64,000 bases of DNA from Hetaerina americana (GCA_022747635.1 JAKTNV010000010.1:44114027-44178026), one strand, 5' to 3'. Counted from the stretch's first letter, positions 1 to 12,867 are shown. A program made the numbers and translations. The notes: generated by a model from the sequence alone, not told the origin.

Positions 1-187
1 AACTAGACAAATGAATGGTGGGATAACTCTTAGCTGAGACTGTGCCACGTGGCAGGAGATCTATAAAGGCTGGTAGTTTGCGTCGCAATATCTTTTATTG
101 CACGTAAAAGTCAAATAAAAAAAACATTGGACGACCGAAGCTATGAAAGGAAGCGTAGGTCGTATAAGATTGATCCATGGAGTAACG

Positions 188-270
188 CGCAAGGCAATAA
201 TCGGTACTTGGAATGTGAGAGCTGTGCATGGAAAGGAACTAGAGTTAGTGAATGAAATTATTATGGGATG
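188..270 (+). pseudogene. LINE endonuclease-start fragment (RTE-like)
   Basis: Read in frame from 188, this stretch gives a short peptide containing TWNVRAVHGKELELVNE, which ends at a TGA. It matches the start of apurinic-type endonuclease domains in RTE-like non-LTR retrotransposons, where a TWNVR motif opens the domain. Only about 27 codons survive. The C-terminal part of the same type of element lies at 1940-2430 on the same strand, so the two may be ends of one decayed insertion. The intervening 1.6 kb shows no clear reverse transcriptase motif and carries a separate small repeat (545-675). The family call rests on motif memory, not an alignment. Confidence 0.55.
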
Positions 271-544
271 AATGAATGCCCTATGAATGCGTTAAAGAAA
301 GCGTAAGGGTAATAAATTGTTTAAATTATTTGGAATAGCTTGGCACTTTGATCAGGAGTTGACGATTAAGTACAGCGTGTTCAGGGTCAAGCTTAATTCT
401 GAATAAGATTCATAAGTTTTAGAGTGAGAGAAATTAGTTCTGGGGAGAACCAACAGACGATTGTGATCCCAGCGAAATGAAAATAGCTCCCAGAAACATT
501 ATTATTTCACAAATTCCAAGTAACTGTGGTAGATCCCACAACAG

Positions 545-675
545 AAACTTTTAACGGAGTCATCCGCTAATATGCATTTCAATTCAACAATTCCAGAGAG
601 TAAAAATCTCAGTCAAGGTGAATGATTCGCCTAGACCAGGATTTTTACACTCTGATATTGTTGCATTAATTTAGT
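545..675. repeat. Small interspersed repeat with imperfect inverted arms
   Basis: The arm at about 572-607 and the arm at about 640-674 are imperfect reverse complements of each other. Each carries an AACAAT-TC-AGAG-GTAAAAAT core. The outer segment (555-610) recurs at 43985-44045, and the inner arm recurs at 47836-47868 next to a tRNA-like SINE head. This marks a dispersed family in this genome. It could be a foldback (MITE-like) element or two SINE 3' ends in opposite orientation. Confidence 0.6.
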
Positions 676-1939
676 TAGTATTAGATGCTGGCAAAGGAGG
701 ATGGATGAAGACATTGAAGACACGTTAAGGATGAAAGGCCGCAAGAAAGACAGCAGAAAATTGGATAGTACGTGTCGTGAATTTCCACCCAAGGCAGTAA
801 AAATTGCAGTTTGTAAAACGGTATTTTTCTCTACATGACTGTGCGAAATTGAAACTTGAATATTTCAAGACGAACATAAATTTTGCTTACACACGGCGAG
901 AATGGTATACTTGAGAATTGTTTGCGGTAAAAATTGTAATGAAATAGCAGTGGAAGAAATTGGATTGGGTTAGGAAGTGAGTTACGGAGTGTATTGTCGA
1001 AAGAGAGGATTACGGTCGAATGAACATGATAAAAAATAAAAGAGCCTGAAAGGAATCTGCTGAGCTGTGGAAGAAGAGTAGATTAGGGTTTTCGAAGAGT
1101 CACTCTAAACAAAGAACAATGGAATTCTCAAGAAGAAAAGGACGTTCATGAAACAATGCATAAATGCGACAGAAGCAAACGATGCATGCAAGGATTGGAT
1201 TTCGTAAGTAATTAGGGAAAGTACTCTACTGGAACAGGTGAAAATCATTTTTTTAACGTGACATTCACGAAAGGTAACTGCCTGAAGGGTGTTCCTACGT
1301 TATTCTTCACAATATGAATTTTCTATAAGCACTTATTTTGCCACGAGTACATATGGTCCATCAGATTATTAATAGGATATGAAAATGTTCTTTTTCAAAC
1401 CTTCCTGACAAGTTTTGATCATAAGAAATTTACTTCATTTAGTAAAGCGGCGCGAAAGAAGTCAGTAATTATATCACCCTGCGATCCACCTATGGGGTAT
1501 ACAAAGTCATGAATAAAAAACATGAAGAATAATTTTGTAGCGTAAAAGGACATACAGGGGACCTGTAGAATGAAAGTATTCAAACAATTAAAACGGAAAA
1601 GAGACATCTCGGTATGCCTATGAGAAAATGTTCAGAGTTTTGCAGTTGGTTTACCACCATATTAAATCTGTTAGCATTAATTTAAGACTGTAAACGCATT
1701 AAGAGGTGATGATATTGGTGATATTTGAAGTTATAATAACCAATTACTGAAGTAAATATGCCTTAAAGCAAACATTGTTTATTCATCCAATTTTTACGGG
1801 CCGAAGTCTACTGGGGGCGTGTCCAGCCCGGCAGGGGGAAAGGCAAATTTTCCGCTTTCGTAGTCTCACGAAATCCTTGCAATAGTTCTACTGGATAAGA
1901 GGTTTTATCATAAAGAACACTTGTGAAGAGGATAAATCA

Positions 1940-2430
1940 GGATGAGGTGATGGTATTTATAAGAATTAACTTTCCAGAACGAGGAAGGCTACATTGAGCG
2001 GCGCAAAACTGTGGTCACTGAAGCAAAATGATAGGCGTAGATTGAAGACTTTTGATACGTGGATCTGTAGAAGGATGTAACAAGTAAAATGGACGGAAAG
2101 GAAAACAAAGGAATAAGTACTAGGAATGGTGGGGAGAAGAGAATACTGTAGAATAAATCCAGAAAAGGCAGGTAAAAGAATATTTTTAATGGGGATGAAA
2201 AATTGAAGACTGTGCTAGAGGGAAGAAAATAATGATGATTTTTATGATTATAATCTAATATCTATCTATTATTATGTTCAAATTCCACAACATGACGCCC
2301 GAAACTACGCAACTTGATAGAGGAGAACGTTAGACAAGCGAGGAAGAGGCAGGAAATAAATTAATAATCACGTTGGTCGAAATGAATGGAGATAGAATGT
2401 ATGTATGGATTAAAGATGGTTTATTTTAGT
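1940..2430 (+). pseudogene. LINE C-terminal fragment (RTE-like), decayed
   Basis: Three-frame reading with frameshifts recovers the conserved C-terminal region of RTE-like LINE reverse transcriptase proteins. In order there is an LWSLKQND segment, RRRLKTFDTWICRRM (about 2025-2075), VKWTERKTKE (about 2083-2112), VLGMVGRREY, and a KRGRGRK basic block near 2337-2357. These correspond to the usual chain of a Trp-rich strand, RRLEAFEMW, RRM, WT, EEVL, VGE-R and RGR-R. Several stops interrupt it, so it is dead. The same motif chain appears at 20690-21110 (+) and 38100-39850 (-), showing at least three old insertions of one family. Clade assignment (RTE-like) is tentative. Confidence 0.7.
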
Positions 2431-5149
2431 GTAGGATAATGTTGTCTGTCATGATAATGTATCTTGGGCGGGGCTAAGTAATGTAGGATTTAGGGTTGTT
2501 AAGCTTACGTCCACCCAAAACTCACCTAAACGGTAGCCAGCGAAATAATAATGATTAACCCCAGCCTATTACGCATAAATAGGTGGATCATTTATTATTC
2601 TGGTTTTCCCCTCAAAGGAACTTGATTAGTATCTTAGTGGTGGGCTTCCTTCTCTAGTACACTGCACTCTTGGGTACTGTGTGGAATACACCTGACTAAT
2701 GAGCATTTTCCGGAAAATTAGACACTAATCTCAGCAGTTCTGACAGCTTTCCGCTTCGATAATAGCGACTTTATGCCAACAATGGCATTCTATTAACCTC
2801 CTTTCATTCCGTATCAATCTTTGTAATTCCAAAATTTCAACTCCCACGAGAGCAGTCAACCTGTAGGTGGTTTTCTTCTCTAATAACTGCTAATTTCATC
2901 CCTCTTATGCTTGCTTTTCAGTACCTTCCGATCCCACACCGTCATCGCTCTGACACAAACTGGTTATCTTATCCTCTCCGTTTCAAAAAGTTTCCCGTAC
3001 GAATGATCAGGTGAACGAACCTATAGTTCACTTTTGATCGATAATGAACACTATTGGGGCTAAAGGGATGATTTATCAGGCGATAGCCCTTTCGACCGAT
3101 ATTAGGTTAAATGAAAAGAAGAAGCATTTATCAGGTCATTTTATGACTCATATCTCCTTAGGTATGTAAGAAAAGGTATGTCAAAATATTTTAAGAATTT
3201 AGTCTGACAGTATTTAATCAGATGAGCTCGAAAGTATTTTGCACAGTTAAATTTTAGTGTAATTGTATGCGACGAAAGAAGATACAAAACAAGAGCATAT
3301 TTTCAGCACCCGTGGGGAAATTATACACATTATTATATTCGAAAGAAAATATTAGTGCATTTTGAATCCCAAAAAAGAAACACTCAAAATCAAATATAGT
3401 TCGTGCTATTTAAGTTATTTCTCAAATGATGACCTCATTATATTTTTAAAAACTTTTAAAAAACCCACATAAGCATTTCCATGCATTTTTGAACAAAGAA
3501 TGAATTACCAAAAGGTACAAATAATTGGATTTTCAGTAATTTTTCAAAGACGTATGGTGTCACTACAAAAATAATATTTTGCTTACAGAGTGATACATCC
3601 TCGGCACCTACGAAAACAAGTATTAGCGTTTCACCCTTTCATTCACTAGTTTGGCCTTACTAAGAACACAATATATTATTAAAGATTTTTAAGTTAAGTT
3701 CGGTTTGCTTTCCAAATAAGATTAAGTTGAAGAGGATGACGCTTTGCAAAGCATGCTATGATGAAATTGGTCGTGAGGATAGATTAATAGAAGAACTATG
3801 TTGGTAATCACATATCAAGGGCTGAACTATTATGCAGCATTGCTTACATAAATTCGGTCTCAATGATGCATCACTTTTAAAAAAACCATGCATAAGACAT
3901 TGAAAGGTTCCATGAAAATGAGACAAAGTGAGCAAACTTCTATTCTCTTCTTCGATTTGAAAAAAAATAAGAATGAAGAAGGCTGAAAAATGCTCGCACA
4001 TATCAATATAAAACAGGACTCTATGAAATTTTATATGTAGGATGTAGATATAAATATTGACTATTTAAATTGAAACAAGCATTTGGAATTCAACGGCTGG
4101 CAGTGTTTGTTTTGAAATATCACGCATCTAAACTAAAGGCTTAACTGGAATCGACAGAAGGGGTTTTGCGCTCAAGCAGGGGAAGTAATTGGATATCCGA
4201 TAGTGCTCTAACAGCATATTTCTCCGTAAGCATAAAATCATGGCGAATTCATTACAGCACAACGCCTATCCCTTAGGCTGGATTAGAACTCATGGCCAAC
4301 GTGTTAGATGGCAAGCTTATTTGCTTTCGCTGAATCTCTGCCGCTGTTGTTTTCAAAATAGAGCAGGAAGTCACTAGAATTAACAGTGAAGGTATTTCCT
4401 CTTTCGGAATACATTTTTTTCTCATCGACCAATCTACTAAGTATAACGAGGCAAAAAATTTCACCGATGAGTTTTTTTTTCTGCATCACGATAAAGAGTA
4501 GGGAATAGTTTTGCCATTTCCAATAAAAGGAATCATCTCATACAAATAATTTATTCATAATTATAGCTGTCGGGTGGGGCCCATTAATTATGCAATTTTT
4601 TCAAAAAGAAGCGACAGATAGCGTGATTTGAATTTCAGTCGTCTATTTCAGCTCTAGAAATCTTCGATCCTTCAGCCTACTTTGCATTTTAGCTGTTCCA
4701 TTGGGATCGCACCTCCCCACCAGGATCCACACGCAGCTAATTTATTCAACTAAACCTGAAAGTCTAAAACGCCTTATTTCTTACCCCGGAGAGACTGGAT
4801 GAAGACGCTGAGCTATTTTAGTCTAGGTTGAGTCTGGTTATATTTTTTGGTCACAGGGATCGGCAGAAAAATATGAAAAAATTTCGCCAAGTAAATCAAT
4901 GGACGAGATATCACCAAATGCGGAATGGGCCGATGTTTCATGAAAAAATATGGCGAAAAATCTCTGACCAACTGAAAAAATATCTGGTTCCTTCATTAGA
5001 TTTTTAACTCATTACAACTGTATAATTTAATGGAGGCAAAATATTTTACCTACAGTTATGATCAATCGCCTCTTGGTAGGGAGACCAATCAGTTTTATGG
5101 TCGGCTTTTATTATTTGAATTGCTGGCTTTACGAGCAGGACAGGAGCAG
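2431..5149. other. AT-rich stretch, nothing recognised
   Basis: Upstream flank of the GC-rich island. Short open frames here are of the length expected by chance in AT-rich DNA and look like no known protein. No tRNA, microsatellite array or transposon end was recognised. Confidence 0.6.
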
Positions 5150-7290
5150 AGGCACAGGTGTTATTGAAGGCATTCTTATGCCCACGCTCCCTCCCCATGC
5201 ATCTAAAGCCACCTACACAAATCCCTTCGTCCGTTCCCTTTCTGATTCGCCGCCCGCATTCCCACCGCGGGCAAACCCTAAAACCTCCCGGAAGCGCCCT
5301 TTTGTTCTTCCAGATACCTCAAACACCCTTATCTCTCCTCCACCCTCCCCACTCTTCTGCCCTCACTGGCCCAACCACACCCCACTCCGTGTATCTGGGC
5401 GTGGGTTAGCGGGAGGGTGAGCCGGGAGAGAGGGGAACGTTTTCCGTCCACCCCGAGCGATCCGAACCGATTCTCCACCCTACCTAAAACGTACCCTCCC
5501 CTCCCGTAACGTCCCTCCCTCTATCTCTTCCTACCTCCCCTTTCTAACCCGTTCCTACCCTCCCCTCGAAAAACCCACCCTCCCGCCCCTCCTCGACCCT
5601 CCGCTTTCTCATCCCCACGCACCATCCCCCGCGCCTCCCCGCTTCCCGCTCCCCTACCTCTCGCCCCGTCGCTCCGCTCCCTTCGCCAATTCAGTGCTTT
5701 CACGGCGCTCGGACGAGAGCGACTCCCGTGTTTTCCGGGGAGCGGCGTTTGCTTCCGCGGGGCGGATTCCGAGAGGAGAGGCGCCCAAGCGGAGTCGAAG
5801 GAGTGGCCCCAGAGGATCTTTTCCGACCTCCCCTGCCCTCCACCCTCCCCACACCACCAATCCAACCACCCCTTACCCCACGCACAACTGTTCCGGCAAC
5901 TCCGGAACCCAGAGAGGGGAAACCACCCCAACTTAAGGGAGAGAGAGAGAATTCGTCGCCGATGGCCCACCGAGTGTGGTTCCGACGGAATTCCCAAGAC
6001 TCCACCCTTCTTGAAGACGCATGTGACTTGGAGTTTGAAACTACGTGCTTGTGGAGGAGCACGTGTACCAGGGGTTGAGGGTAACGTTAGGGAGTCTTGG
6101 TGGGAAGGGAGAGAGGGTGAAGCCCCCCCCCCACAGTCTCTCCTCCCAGTTGGTCTCCAACCTCATCCCCCCCATACGAGTGACCATTCTACGTTCCCCG
6201 TGAACTGCACGAGGGGCGGTTTCTCCTCTCATCTCCACATCCAGCCGTCGGCGTGGATGCGTGGGCAGAGGATGATTTCCGTGCCATGCGGTTTCCAGAC
6301 TGAGCAGACGAGAATAGATTTCAGAATTGAAAAGCTAATCAGAGCTACGCAATTGGTGCGTGTCAGTGGAAGTCGATTTTGAGGAGACGGACGCCACTGG
6401 ATCGCCCCGCCAAATAGCGGGACTAGAGCGGTGTGAACGGTCTTCGAGGCTCACTCATAGATATTTAACTACACCTCATCCCAATGGAGTAGTAGTACTG
6501 GCACATTTGCCTTCAACCTTAGATTATCTTACGACTGCGTGAAGTAGAGGAGATTCAAATCATTTTTCCGGGCTGGGCCGACAAATATTATTCCTGCAAA
6601 CGCGAAGGCTCACTAATTCCGAAAAATCTTTCCTCTCAAATTTCAACCCTTCAGAGAGGGAGGGAGGGAAAGAGCCGAAGGGTAGAAAATTAGGTTGACC
6701 GTGACATTCTGAGAGTCTCCAGAATTTGCATTCCCTTCCGTTCGTTAGAGACACCAAAGTTATTCGGAGAGAGGGGTGGGTTTTTAAGAGAGGGGAGTGA
6801 GTCAAGAGAGGAGGGTGAGGGAAGAGGGGAAGGGGACGGAGAAGGAAGGAAAACGAACGGAGTTGCGAGTGATGGGAAACTCGGCGCACAGCCGCGGCCC
6901 CAAGGAGGGTTCCCTCTCCGACACGTCGCCAAAGTCGCTGCATCGTCACAAGTCGGTGTCCAGCACGGGAGGCGAACGTGATGGGGGAGCGGGGTCAGGG
7001 GGCAAGGACGGTTTCCGGGAAAACGGGAGGGCATCGGAGGAGGCGGCAGGGGACGGCGAGGCCCCGGCGGCTGTGCCCTCACTGCCGCTGACCGAGAGGC
7101 AGGTAGCGCTGCTCGAGGAGACTTGGAAGGAGCTGGAGGAGAACATCGCGCGCGTCGGAGTCATCATGTATATCGGGTGAGTGGGTCAGGAGGGCCCGTC
7201 CGTGAAATTACAGTGCGGGCGGTTTCAGTGCGTGGGCCCGAGCGCCGCTAACGTTCACCTAGGGTGAAGCTTGCGGCCTTTCGCACGTGC
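5150..7290 (+). promoter_or_regulatory. GC/CpG-rich island, probable promoter and 5'UTR of the globin gene
   Basis: About 2 kb of sharply higher GC and CpG content than the flanks, ending just past the globin first exon and its donor. Between 5170 and 5680 the + strand is almost pure pyrimidine with many CCC and CCCTCC runs, so the opposite strand could form G-quadruplexes. No TATA box was seen, which fits a CpG-island promoter. The transcription start cannot be placed. Many ATGs occur upstream of 6872, so translation may be influenced by upstream frames. Open frames inside the island on both strands are composition effects. Confidence 0.6.
6872..7176 (+). CDS. Globin X-like protein, first coding exon
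   Basis: The exon encodes 101 codons plus two bases. The product begins MGNS, a consensus for N-myristoylation after Met removal. A Ser/Gly/Glu-rich, probably disordered linker of about 70 residues follows, then the globin start LPLTERQVALLEETWKELEE and IARVGVIMYI, covering helix A (with its conserved Trp in ETWK) and most of helix B. Globin X is the globin class known for acylated N-termini, membrane attachment and this IARVGVI-type B helix, so I assign it there; neuroglobin-like is the alternative. The ATG at 6872 is preferred over an in-frame ATG at 6797 because it creates the MGN start. The exon ends in phase 2 at GG|GTGAGT (donor from 7177), and reading through gives a stop three bases later. 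Heme ligands (E7, F8 His) lie in exons not seen here. The substrate is presumably O2/NO, which is family knowledge. Confidence 0.75.
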
Positions 7291-10200
7291 GATGTTGAAT
7301 CCAAATACAATGTCTTTTAATTGAGGAAAAATCTTCAGCATAAAATTTGACTATAGAAACTGTTACACTTTGCACTTCGTTCAATTAGTGGGCATTGGTA
7401 ATTAATTTTCAGAGTTAGCTCGTAATTCCATTATATTTTTGCAAATTTTTAAACTCTTGGGGAGTACCAGTAAAATAATGAAATGAGATTTACCAGCGTA
7501 TGATATAAAAGTGAAATTTCATAAGTAAGAAATGAGGATGAATATTTTCCTGATGTCAGTAATGTTGAAATGATCGTAGGGTTGAACATTTCATAGAATT
7601 CATTTTTGCACTGCATTCCGATTTCAATTGAACTGTGTAGCCGTTCATGATTACTTATCTCTAATTCTATTACTACCTGCTTCCTGTGGCCTATGCCGAT
7701 ACATTAGTTCTGGAAAGTTCCAATCGCCCACAAATATTAGTTAATGTGGCTGGACTAATTTCCCAGGAAAAACTTTCCATCTACATCCGTGCATAATTTT
7801 TTCTGATGCTTTTCCATTCATATTGTAATTTCATGTGTTTGTTAGTTATTTTGGCATAATATTTTGCACAATATTACCAAGGAAAATATAAAGACCATTA
7901 AAATTTTTGCGTCGTTTACATTGATATTTCAATATTCTTTTCATAAATTTTTGATATATTTAAAGTCAGAGAGGAAAATATTTCCGAATAAAACTAATAT
8001 CATAATCAATATGATTTCCAATAAATGCGTAATTGCACAATTGACCTTCATATCGTCCGCCCTATGAGGCTTCTACCAAAGACCTCTTAATCAGGTATCC
8101 GATTTCGTTTATCGACTGGTTAACATGGCATAGAACTTGGGACACGACGAAAAAAACACCCCTGAAAATTGCAACGAGTCTTGGTAGACGTCATTTTGTT
8201 TCGGAGTATCAACCCTCCCACGCCCACGGATATCACAACAAGGAAGACAGTGAAAATCAAGCTAATTTTAAACGGCTTTTCCTCGAAACCTTCATGGGAA
8301 GACTTGAATTTCAGTTTTAGGAGGTGAATCCAATGCCAAAAGACACCCCATAGCCTCATTCCTCGTCCGCGGGCACGACCCCAACAGCTGAGGGATACTC
8401 TCACCCCCGCCTTAATTATTCTTTCCTAGAATTCCTACGTTCGAAGAGTCCCAAGGTATGAGCGTGACCCTCAGTGTAAACGCACCCTCCACACTAAAAA
8501 TGGTTCCATAAAAATAATGGATGATGCCGTTTTCTTTTCTTAGATTCACGAAGACGTATTCGACGTGTGAATCTGGAGTGGACATTTCAGAAATACCCTA
8601 AAAAACGGTCTGAATGAAAAAATATTTTTTTCGGCTTGAAGAATTCAAAACCCTGATATCATTGTAGATAATATTTAATTTCAACAGTAATCATTAGATA
8701 CATGTTTAAGTTTACCATAGCGTACATGCACTTCTCACCTTGCAATCCTCTATAAGTATCTGCGAAAAGGGGGTTTCAGATCACCTGTCATTGGTGCCAC
8801 GTAATTTTCAGCATTGGCTAAAATGTTAATTTTGGGTGGTTCGAATTTTCGCACGTGATTTTTTCTATTATTTTTTAATCACGGACTGTTTGAGGGAAAA
8901 TAGGGTTCCTTCCATCGATCTCCCTGAGAATCTTTATCCTTTGCATTCTCTTGGTGGTTTCGCATACCGACGTGATGCGGAGCTAGAATCATTCTCCCCG
9001 TGCCAACATAAAACTCGCAAGATTTGTACCTATTTAGTATTTCAATACATACATTTGGAATTCGTTCCTTTAGTTGCTCTCAACTCTTTCATTTAGAATA
9101 TTTATCCCAGTTCGTCATGGTTTTGAATTAAGTGGAAAAGTGTTTTTTTCTGCATTATGATTATTTAAGCTTTGGAGGCCTGCTGCGTAGGATTCCAACT
9201 GGGCAACAGGTTTTTAAGCTGAAGTATAAAATAACGGAAAATAAGATCTCTCCTCAACTTTATCATCGAAGTATTTCTTCACTTATAGTTTGATGGAGTC
9301 ATGCTTCTTTACTCGTAATACAGCTCCGAAGATATACCTGTATCTATAGTGAGAAATCGCTTGGTATTTTGAATATTTGATTCAATTTCGAACACGTCAT
9401 TTATCCTTAATGACTTTCAGCACTCGATGTTATGTCGAAAACCATATTTTTAGTTAATAATGGGTGACTGAGCCTGGTTATCAAATGCCGCGTAGTCTTT
9501 CAACTCTCATTTCCTCCGCTGAGTGGTTTCTCGGTCTGCAATCGCCGGAACAATGGAAACCCAATTCGAATGCTCGCTCAATAGCCCCCTCGTAAGGCTT
9601 AATGAAATATGTAGCGATACAAACGTTTTTAATTTAAAAGCAACACGATACTCAAATCTGACACAAAGGAGTTCTGAATGAGCAGTAGGCCAAAATTTTT
9701 TAATTATGTTATTAATATTACGGGAGAGATATCCATTCAAAACTTTCATCCCCTGATTATCAATATTAGCCTAGATTTTGCTATGCCAAGAGAAACAATG
9801 AATTTCAAAACTCTTTGAACGACGTCTAAATCAACGCAGCTCCGTTCATTCAAGCTCTTGGGTAAAAATCGTTGGTAGAGACCGGAACAGCATGAGTTAA
9901 TCTTTAAATTTTTCAAGCAATCACATCAAAATAAGTCACAAAATACTTTAAATATTCAGTACGCTAGCGTGAATTTAATGCGAGCCGTAAATAAAATACG
10001 ATTAAACTGATTGTTGATTGTATTGTACGAGGGAGGGGCATTAAAGACGTCGTCTTGCTATCACAGTTTAGATATACGATAAATGGTCACCAAAGGGTTG
10101 ACTTTTTCTTAAAGTATGAATTTTACCCTATAAAATTACCAGTTTCCCAAAAAATACATATAATAATGGAAATGATAGCACAAATAATGATGAAAACACC

Positions 10201-11229
10201 ATTAAAATTTAATTTGACTTTTCGCTAGTCGTAATTCGAAGACGGACGATCAGATTTTTATACCAAAAGTAGGAAATTAAATAGGTTGAATAGGTGTGCC
10301 TCTCTGAATTTAGGATAATGGTCATCAAAGGGCAGAAAGGAACGACCTAATGAAAATGCTCCACACATAACAGATTGTTAACACAGATTATCAATATTAT
10401 TTAAAGATAAAAAAATTATTGTATTTTATTGAGGCATTTAGGAGATATATGGTAAAATTAATGAGAGTTTAACGAGTTCAATAACAGACAGGGTAATGCT
10501 TGAACCAAAAAATTAAACTTTATATCTACAAAAATCGTAGAAAAAAATTGTCTGGTGAAGCAAAATTCTTTTATTGTGCGGACTGCATTGTTACTGATAA
10601 GGAGTATGTTCAAAATCAGGATACATCCAGGATACGCCTAGACCAATAGGTTTTAAAGGAAAAGTTCATCGTTATTCTGATACGAAATCTCAACATAGCG
10701 GAAACACTTGGTATATGGAAAAAGAATGAGAATCAAGCGAATGTACGAAAATTCAATAGTGTTAACTGGAACATCAGTTGGTGCTGGCATTTTAATACCA
10801 GGCATAGATTACGTCCAACTGAGATACCACTGCCGTTTACTCCACAACGGATAAGATTAAATTCTACCCAGGCCTTCGAAATGACTAATAAAAAAGTGCA
10901 CGGGAATTATTTTCATTAATGCGACGTCCATACATCCACCACAGCCGGCGTCTGCCTAGATTAAGCTTTATGTTGCTACAAGTAGACCGTGTCCATTTGA
11001 TGGGCTCAAAATGTTCGTCTTCAAAATATATGAAAATGGCCGCTCGAAAAAGGGCAACCGTGCATTCACAAAATAAATGCGGCTAATTCTGATATGTTGA
11101 GATGCACTGAATATTAAAACCATTAACGAAACAATTGAATTTAATTTCTATTGAAATGGTTGTAATTACTCGTATTATCAGCTACTTTTAGACATTACTT
11201 TTAAAGAGCCACATGATTTTTAAAGTATG
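7177..11229 (+). other. Start of globin intron 1; nothing else recognised
   Basis: Begins with the GTGAGTGGG donor. The sequence drops from GC-rich to AT-rich within 150 bases. No further globin exon (an LFETHP-like segment would be expected next), RNA gene or transposon was recognised. The intron probably extends past the window end. Confidence 0.55.

Positions 11230-11298
<69 letters not shown>
11230..11298. repeat. (TA)n microsatellite
   Basis: About 69 bases of pure TA dinucleotide directly abutting the tRNA-headed repeat at 11304. Confidence 0.98.
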
Positions 11299-11303
<5 letters not shown>

Positions 11304-11481
11304 ACCATAAGGACCGCGTTCACTATATAAGAGCATCCGCCCGGCAAGTGTCCAGGTTCAATTCCCGGTCAAGGAAATATATTTACGCTTGTGATTTTGC
11401 TGGATTCCGCCTTCACCACCCCTCCTGTGTTCGTCTTTTATATGTTTTTTCATCCTTTTTCCTTGTATCTATTTCCATGTG

Positions 11482-11482
<1 letters not shown>
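11304..11482 (+). repeat. tRNA-headed SINE-like repeat ending in (TA)n
   Basis: The 5' half (about 11312-11380) looks tRNA-like, with a GGTTCAATTCC box B near 11352 and a box A-like AAGAGCATCCG segment upstream. The 3' half ends in a TGTTCGTCTTTTATATG tract, a TTTTTCC tract and a TATCTATTTCC tract, then runs straight into (TA)n at 11483. That same 3' end recurs reversed at 14461-14520 and forms the arms of the palindrome at 12751-12870. I infer a SINE-like family whose tail is (TA)n. The acceptor stem does not pair, so it is not a functional tRNA gene. Confidence 0.65.
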
Positions 11483-11516
<34 letters not shown>

Positions 11517-11517
11517 G
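11483..11517. repeat. (TA)n microsatellite with one interruption
   Basis: TA dinucleotides with a TTTAT interruption, followed by ACATACATACATATATAC. It is directly joined to the 3' end of the repeat at 11304-11482. Confidence 0.95.
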
Positions 11518-12651
11518 TCTACATACATACATATATACATAATATTCGGGTATAATCATTATTTTACATTTGGAAAAAATAAATTAAGGTATATACCTCA
11601 CAGTAATACTCTTAATTGACTTCTGTTGAGTACCATTGCAACGAATCAGAGTAAATGTTACCGCCACCTAATATTTAAGGTATTATTCTCGCGACCTATT
11701 TTGTCCTACATGCATATGTATACTCGCGATAGTAGTGCGCATCGCTTTGAAACTATTTCCGGAGATTATAGGGAGCGAACAAAATGGCCTCGCCGTGGAA
11801 AAGTTTGAATTTTTTGATGAAAGGAACGAGGAGCCGAAGAAAAAAATGACCGAAAACAAGTTCTCATCGGTTTGAGGAGCTTGTTCATGCTTAATTTATT
11901 AAAGAAGTTTCCGGAACGTGCTTCACGGGGTAGACGCTTTTTATGTTGCCCCTTTGTGTGGTTGGATCGGGTCGTGGCTTTCTCATTTTGAGTGAGCGTA
12001 TGCACGCAGTACGCATTGGTCTCACATTTACAGTGACTAGCTAGTACTATGATCTAAATAAGCTCAGTAGTGACTAGCAAAAGGTAGAGGAGGAGCGCAA
12101 CGTATTGTTTAAATATAACTCGTTAATTTAAATCTATTACTTTTTGTTTGGTATTTGCTGTTTTTCCTTCACCGAAACTTTCTGAAACGAAAGGCATACT
12201 CTCTTTTTCATCTTGCACGTAATGATCAGGAAACTTCGTTTATAATACTGTGTCGACGCTGTGAGAAGAGGTCGATACAGAATGGGAGATGGGACTAACG
12301 TCGTCTGGAGAGACGGGGCATTTTCCTTGCATAACAATGGCTACCCCCACTGGTGAGTTACCCGAGTTTTATACCAGAAGTAATGATGAAATCTTCAGCA
12401 TGCTCCTCTCGATAACTTTGGGTTAAATTTCACTTAAGAATGAACCATGGAATCTGTTATGTATCACAGAAGTTTCGATTGGGTGTGCGTGTGAAAGAAG
12501 AATTTTGTACAAAATATGTGTAAACAGGATTTCCCCCGTGCAGTGGAAGGAATCTGTCGCTGTAGATGTAAATCATAAATAAAGATCCTCCAGTAAGTGG
12601 CTTGGTGAAATTAACCAGATACTTTCAATAGTAATATTATCTTTAATGCTA

Positions 12652-12658
<7 letters not shown>
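11518..12658. other. AT-rich stretch, nothing recognised
   Basis: No convincing coding region or repeat was identified between the two TA-rich modules. Confidence 0.55.

Positions 12659-12714
<56 letters not shown>
12659..12714. repeat. (TA)n microsatellite
   Basis: About 56 bases of TA repeat. It is followed by a short segment (12715-12750) containing CGCCAAACGGCG, which can form a small hairpin and looks like a retroelement end. Confidence 0.97.
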
Positions 12715-12717
<3 letters not shown>

Positions 12718-12750
12718 TCAAACACGAAATCCCGCCAAACGGCGAATAAA

Positions 12751-12867
12751 TACTCATATATACAGAAACAGATATAAGGAAAAGGGATAGGAACACATAT
12801 AAAGGACGAATTCGTCCTTTATATGTGTTCCTATCCCTTTTCCTTATATCTGTTTCTGTATATATGA

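Noticed and set aside
5521..6382. Open frames of 116-158 codons in the GC-rich island
   Set aside because: Present on both strands and in overlapping frames, as expected from high GC content, with no recognisable domain.
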